From the NCBI GenBank assembly GCA_002342165.1, contig DDPM01000144.1, forward strand, positions 1 to 9,595: DNA of 9,595 nt, in the 5' to 3' direction. The DNA is from Hylemonella sp. UBA2468 (GTDB lineage Bacteria > Pseudomonadota > Gammaproteobacteria > Burkholderiales > Burkholderiaceae_C). The position numbers were made by a program, and so were the translations under genes. Under the pieces are notes generated by a model, which saw nothing but the letters and a program-made list of their open reading frames with translations, searched no databases and was not told the DNA's origin. Within the stretch, counting starts at the first letter, position 1. Each line of letters opens with the position of its first letter. Shown here in pieces: positions 7,392 through 9,595 of this stretch.

Positions 7392-8288
7392 TTACCCTCT
7401 CGGGTGGTGCAGGGCGTGCAAGGTTTTCAGCCGTTCTCGGGCTACATGGGTGTAAATGGTGGTGGTGGAAATATCAGCGTGACCCAAGAGCATTTGCACT
7501 GCTCGCAAATCTGCCCCATGGTTGAGCAAATGGGTGGCAAATGCATGCCTTAGGGTGTGCGGTGTCAGAGGGGATTCAATACCCGCGATCAGCGCGTACC
7601 GTTTGACCAGCATCCAAAACATAACCCGCGTCATGGCAGTTCCAGGCTTGCTGCCGCTGCGGGTTACGAACACATCATCGGTTTGAGCTTTGCCCAACAA
7701 CGCCGGGCGTGAGGACGCCATATAGCGCTCCAGCCAAACGGCCGCCTCTTCTCCGTAGGGCACCAGGCGTTCTTTTTGGCCTTTGCCCATCACACGCACC
7801 ACGTGTTCGCGCTGGCCCAATTCAAAGGTTTTAAGGTTCACGAGTTCGCTTACCCGCAAGCCACTGGCGTACATCAGCTCCAACATGGCTTTGTCACGCA
7901 AACCCAGGTCGGTGGCCACATCTGGTGCGGCCAACAAGGCCTCCACCTGAGTTTGTGTGAGGGTTTTGGGAACCCTTAGCGCCTGTTGGGCTGCCTGAAT
8001 TTGCAAAGTGGGGTCGCGTACCACCAAGCGCTCGCGCAGAGCCCACCGGAAAAACCTTTTGAATACCGTGAGCCGCCGATTGGCGCTGGTAGCCTTGGTG
8101 TGGTCATGACGCGCTGCAAAGTAGGCCGTCAGGTCGGAGGGAGTCGATTCCAGCAGAGGCTTGTGATCCTGCTGCAACCATTGGGCATAGAGGGTCAGAT
8201 CACGCCGATAAGCCGCCAAGGTGTTAGGCGACAGGCCGGCTTCGAGCCAAAGCCCGTCAATGAAGGCGTCTATCGTGTTGCTGTCCAT
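7392..8288 (-). CDS. xerD: Tyrosine recombinase XerD
   Basis: XerD works with XerC at the dif site, under FtsK control, to resolve chromosome dimers before division. With ATG 8288 the product is 298 residues, the same length as E. coli XerD. The catalytic set is complete: Arg145 (ASGLRVSEL), Lys172 (GKGQKER), His244 and Arg247 (TPHTLRHAF), His270 (LLGHADIST) and nucleophile Tyr279 (TIYTHV). The N-terminal SAM-like DNA-binding domain (about 1-90) includes LSPNTLAAYRRDL. A TTG 27 bases upstream would add 9 residues, but MDSNTIDAFIDGLW is the family-like start. Length and numbering favour XerD over XerC, and the ordinary neighbourhood argues against a phage integrase. It lies 41 bases downstream of the Bug gene on the same strand and may be read from that transcript. 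Its stop faces the HDOD gene's stop across one base. Confidence 0.94.
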   Translation of the reverse strand: MDSNTIDAFIDGLWLEAGLSPNTLAAYRRDLTLYAQWLQQDHKPLLESTPSDLTAYFAARHDHTKATSANRRLTVFKRFFRWALRERLVVRDPTLQIQAAQQALRVPKTLTQTQVEALLAAPDVATDLGLRDKAMLELMYASGLRVSELVNLKTFELGQREHVVRVMGKGQKERLVPYGEEAAVWLERYMASSRPALLGKAQTDDVFVTRSGSKPGTAMTRVMFWMLVKRYALIAGIESPLTPHTLRHAFATHLLNHGADLRAVQMLLGHADISTTTIYTHVARERLKTLHALHHPRG

Positions 8289-8329
8289 AACGCGCCCAGC
8301 AACTCTTGTGGCCAAGGCACTTTGGCGGG

Positions 8330-9361
8330 TTATTCCAAGGTCAACTTGGCAGAGTCCACCACGTTTTTATAGACCTCAAATTCGGCCTTGATTTGCGCTG
8401 CAAATTGCTCCGGAGTATTGCCGATCACCAGTGAGCCAGTGTCTTCAATCTTTTTACGTACAGCGGGGTCCTCCAAGGCCTTGCGCACCGCGCTGTTGAT
8501 TTTGTCCACCACATCGCGAGGCATCCCTTTGGGGCCCAAGATGCCGTAATAAGCCATGCGGTTGACAGGCTCCAAGCCAATGTCTTTGAAGGTGGGTACA
8601 TTGGGTAGCTGAGTTAATTTTTGAGGGGCTGCCACGGCAATGGCCACCAATCTGCCGCTCTGAATAAAGGGCAAGGCTGAAGGCAGGTTGTCAAAAATAA
8701 TGGGGACTTGGCCCGCCACGGTGTCATTCAAAGCAGGGCCTGCGCCACGGTAAGGAATGTGGGTGATGAAGGTTCCGCTCATGCTTTTGTAAAGCTCGGT
8801 CTGCAAGTGCCCAATACCGCCCGTACCCGATGTGGCGTAGGAGTATTTACCTGGCGATTTTTTAAGCTCGGCAACAAACCCCTTGTAATCTTTGGCCGGA
8901 AATGAAGGATGCACCGCGATCACATTGGGAGTAGCCGCAATGTTGATGATGGGCGTGAAGTCTGTGAGCGGGTTATAAGGAATTTTGGGGTTGATGGCAG
9001 GGTTGGCTGCCGTAGTGGACACCGTGGCCATTCCGAGCGAATAACCATCAGGTGCAGACCGCACCGTTTCCAGTGCGCCCACCACACCGCCACCGCCCGC
9101 CTTGTTTTCCACCACCACAGGCTGACCCAGCACTTTGCTCAGCGGATCTGCAATCACGCGGGCAATGATGTCGGTGGTACCGCCCGGCGCAAAAGGCACC
9201 TGCAGCTTGATCGATTTGGTCGGGTAGGTTTGCGCCTGTGCCGACGACACAGGGCTTAGAGCACACCAGGCCAAGCTGGCGGCCCCCACCAACAGGGCGA
9301 GCCCAGACTTGTATGAACCCGATTTGAATGAACCATTGAACATCGGCTTGTGCAGCAACAT
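8330..9361 (-). CDS. Bug family (TctC-like) periplasmic tricarboxylate-transporter binding protein
   Basis: Bug proteins are periplasmic receptors for carboxylates and related small molecules, very expanded in Burkholderiales; some feed TctAB-type permeases and many are orphans. The 343-residue product begins with a signal peptide whose hydrophobic core lies at about 20-35, with probable cleavage after AQA (Ala43). Mature-protein family marks are [48 protein letters not shown], a [14 protein letters not shown] stretch, [11 protein letters not shown] and [12 protein letters not shown]. The ligand cannot be read from sequence. The ATG at 9361 is fixed by GAGGAGG 5 bases upstream; the later Met7 lacks such a site. 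No TctA or TctB permease gene is visible in the window. It precedes xerD and follows a partial unidentified gene on the same strand. Confidence 0.95.
   Translation of the reverse strand: MLLHKPMFNGSFKSGSYKSGLALLVGAASLAWCALSPVSSAQAQTYPTKSIKLQVPFAPGGTTDIIARVIADPLSKVLGQPVVVENKAGGGGVVGALETVRSAPDGYSLGMATVSTTAANPAINPKIPYNPLTDFTPIINIAATPNVIAVHPSFPAKDYKGFVAELKKSPGKYSYATSGTGGIGHLQTELYKSMSGTFITHIPYRGAGPALNDTVAGQVPIIFDNLPSALPFIQSGRLVAIAVAAPQKLTQLPNVPTFKDIGLEPVNRMAYYGILGPKGMPRDVVDKINSAVRKALEDPAVRKKIEDTGSLVIGNTPEQFAAQIKAEFEVYKNVVDSAKLTLE
9305..9334 (-). repeat. Imperfect 15-base tandem repeat in the signal peptide region of the Bug gene
   Basis: Two adjacent 15-base units on the minus strand encode GSFKS then GSYKS (residues 10-19). 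They share GGTTCA at the start and differ at four positions. The duplication lengthens the positively charged n-region of the signal peptide. Confidence 0.7.
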
Positions 9362-9366
9362 GGGAA

Positions 9367-9373
9367 CCTCCTC
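9367..9373 (-). promoter_or_regulatory. Strong ribosome binding site of the Bug gene
   Basis: GAGGAGG lies 5 bases before the ATG at 9361 on the minus strand. It is the best Shine-Dalgarno in the window and decides the start. It suggests high translation, as expected for an abundant periplasmic receptor. Confidence 0.8.
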
Positions 9374-9436
9374 GATTGGATTTGAACGTTGTGAAGAATG
9401 ATAGATCCTTTCTTTGACCTTAAACGGGATGCGCCT

Positions 9437-9459
9437 TAGCCCACGTCAGGCACGGGCTA
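9437..9459 (-). other. Hairpin spanning the stop codon of the partial gene
   Basis: The minus-strand RNA can form a 9-base-pair stem, with arms beginning TAGCCC and ending GGGCTA, two G-U pairs inside and the loop CCUGA. The G-U pairs would be mismatches in the plus-strand RNA, so the structure fits a minus-strand transcript. No U tract follows, so it is not a standard Rho-independent terminator. It might be a 3' stabilising hairpin or chance. Confidence 0.3.
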
Positions 9460-9595
9460 CAGGAATTTCATCGATTCGGGTGGTGTAACGCGGGGTTTTA
9501 CGCTCCTGCTTCATCAACCAATGCCGAGAGGCACCCTTTGAGGGGTCTCGCGAAGAGACCATGGCATTGGGCGCATTGAAGGCTGGGGCATGGCT
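9446..9595 (-). CDS. C-terminal end of an unidentified protein (partial at right edge)
   Basis: The minus strand is open from the window edge to TGA at 9448-9446, giving 49 residues. It reads like real protein sequence, for example KGASRHWLMKQERK followed by TPRYTTRIDEIPVARA at the end. Codon third positions are mostly G or C, as in the neighbouring genes. I do not recognise the family. It lies 84 bases upstream of the Bug gene on the same strand. Bug genes often follow genes for the catabolism of their ligand, so it could be an enzyme of that kind, but this is only inference. The fragment is short, so even its status as coding is not certain. Confidence 0.55.
   Translation of the reverse strand, partial: SHAPAFNAPNAMVSSRDPSKGASRHWLMKQERKTPRYTTRIDEIPVARA
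9518..9570. repeat. Nested inverted repeats within the partial right-edge gene
   Basis: An outer perfect inverted repeat has arms CCAATGCC (9518-9525) and GGCATTGG (9563-9570). Inside it is a second perfect repeat, GGTCTC (9544-9549) and GAGACC (9555-9560), around the 5-base loop GCGAA. Both lie inside the open frame at 9446-9595. They could form a compound hairpin in DNA or RNA, but no T tract follows. Confidence 0.5.

Noticed and set aside
7392..8288. The tyrosine recombinase as a sign of an integrated element
   Set aside because: Length and active-site numbering match XerD, its neighbours are chromosomal genes, and no attachment repeats or tRNA are present.
8289..8315. TTG start adding 9 residues to XerD
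   Set aside because: ATG 8288 gives 298 residues and a family-like N-terminus; nothing supports the extension.
9263..9274. Possible lipoprotein cleavage site (LAWC) in the Bug signal peptide
   Set aside because: Trp directly before Cys does not fit a lipobox, while AQA further on is a normal signal peptidase I site.
9362..9445. Sigma-70 promoter for the Bug gene
   Set aside because: TATCAT on the minus strand is a fair -10, but no acceptable -35 lies 16-18 bases upstream.

Overview
This 9.6 kb stretch looks like chromosomal core DNA from a betaproteobacterium of the order Burkholderiales, most likely family Comamonadaceae. The reasons are the gene order pyrG-kdsA-eno-ftsB, a Bug-type tripartite-tricarboxylate solute-binding protein, and the wording of the XerD, KdsA and DUF455 proteins. 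Base composition looks moderately GC-rich by eye (not computed). There is no sign of an integrated element, CRISPR array, rRNA or tRNA.

Layout. (1) Positions 1-3684, plus strand: the 3' part of pyrG (CTP synthase), kdsA (KDO-8-phosphate synthase, metal-dependent type), eno (enolase), ftsB (divisome coiled-coil protein) and a small P-loop protein. The genes are packed tightly: pyrG and kdsA overlap at ATGA, and the last two genes are 7 bases apart. They join nucleotide supply, lipopolysaccharide inner-core synthesis, glycolysis and septum formation in one growth-linked run. (2) Positions 3638-6082, minus strand: a three-gene block read from right to left, with a DUF455 ferritin-like putative diiron protein, a gamma-carbonic-anhydrase-family hexapeptide protein and the redox chaperone Hsp33 (hslO). 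hslO starts on TTG inside the end of the carbonic anhydrase gene, and its own 3' end overlaps the convergent P-loop gene by 47 bases. (3) Positions 6116-7390, plus strand: a degenerate EAL plus HDOD signalling protein, divergent from DUF455 with only 33 bases between start codons. (4) Positions 7392-9595, minus strand: xerD (tyrosine recombinase for chromosome dimer resolution), convergent with the HDOD gene and one base away; a Bug-family periplasmic binding protein with a signal peptide and a strong ribosome binding site; and the last 49 codons of an unidentified gene cut by the window edge.

No stretch longer than about 85 bases lacks a gene. Nothing here is clearly a new biological system. 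The least explained pieces are the P-loop protein after ftsB (NadR/AAA_28-like with a cysteine cluster), the possible DUF455-carbonic anhydrase-Hsp33 operon, the catalytically degraded EAL-HDOD protein, and the inverted repeats near the right edge.
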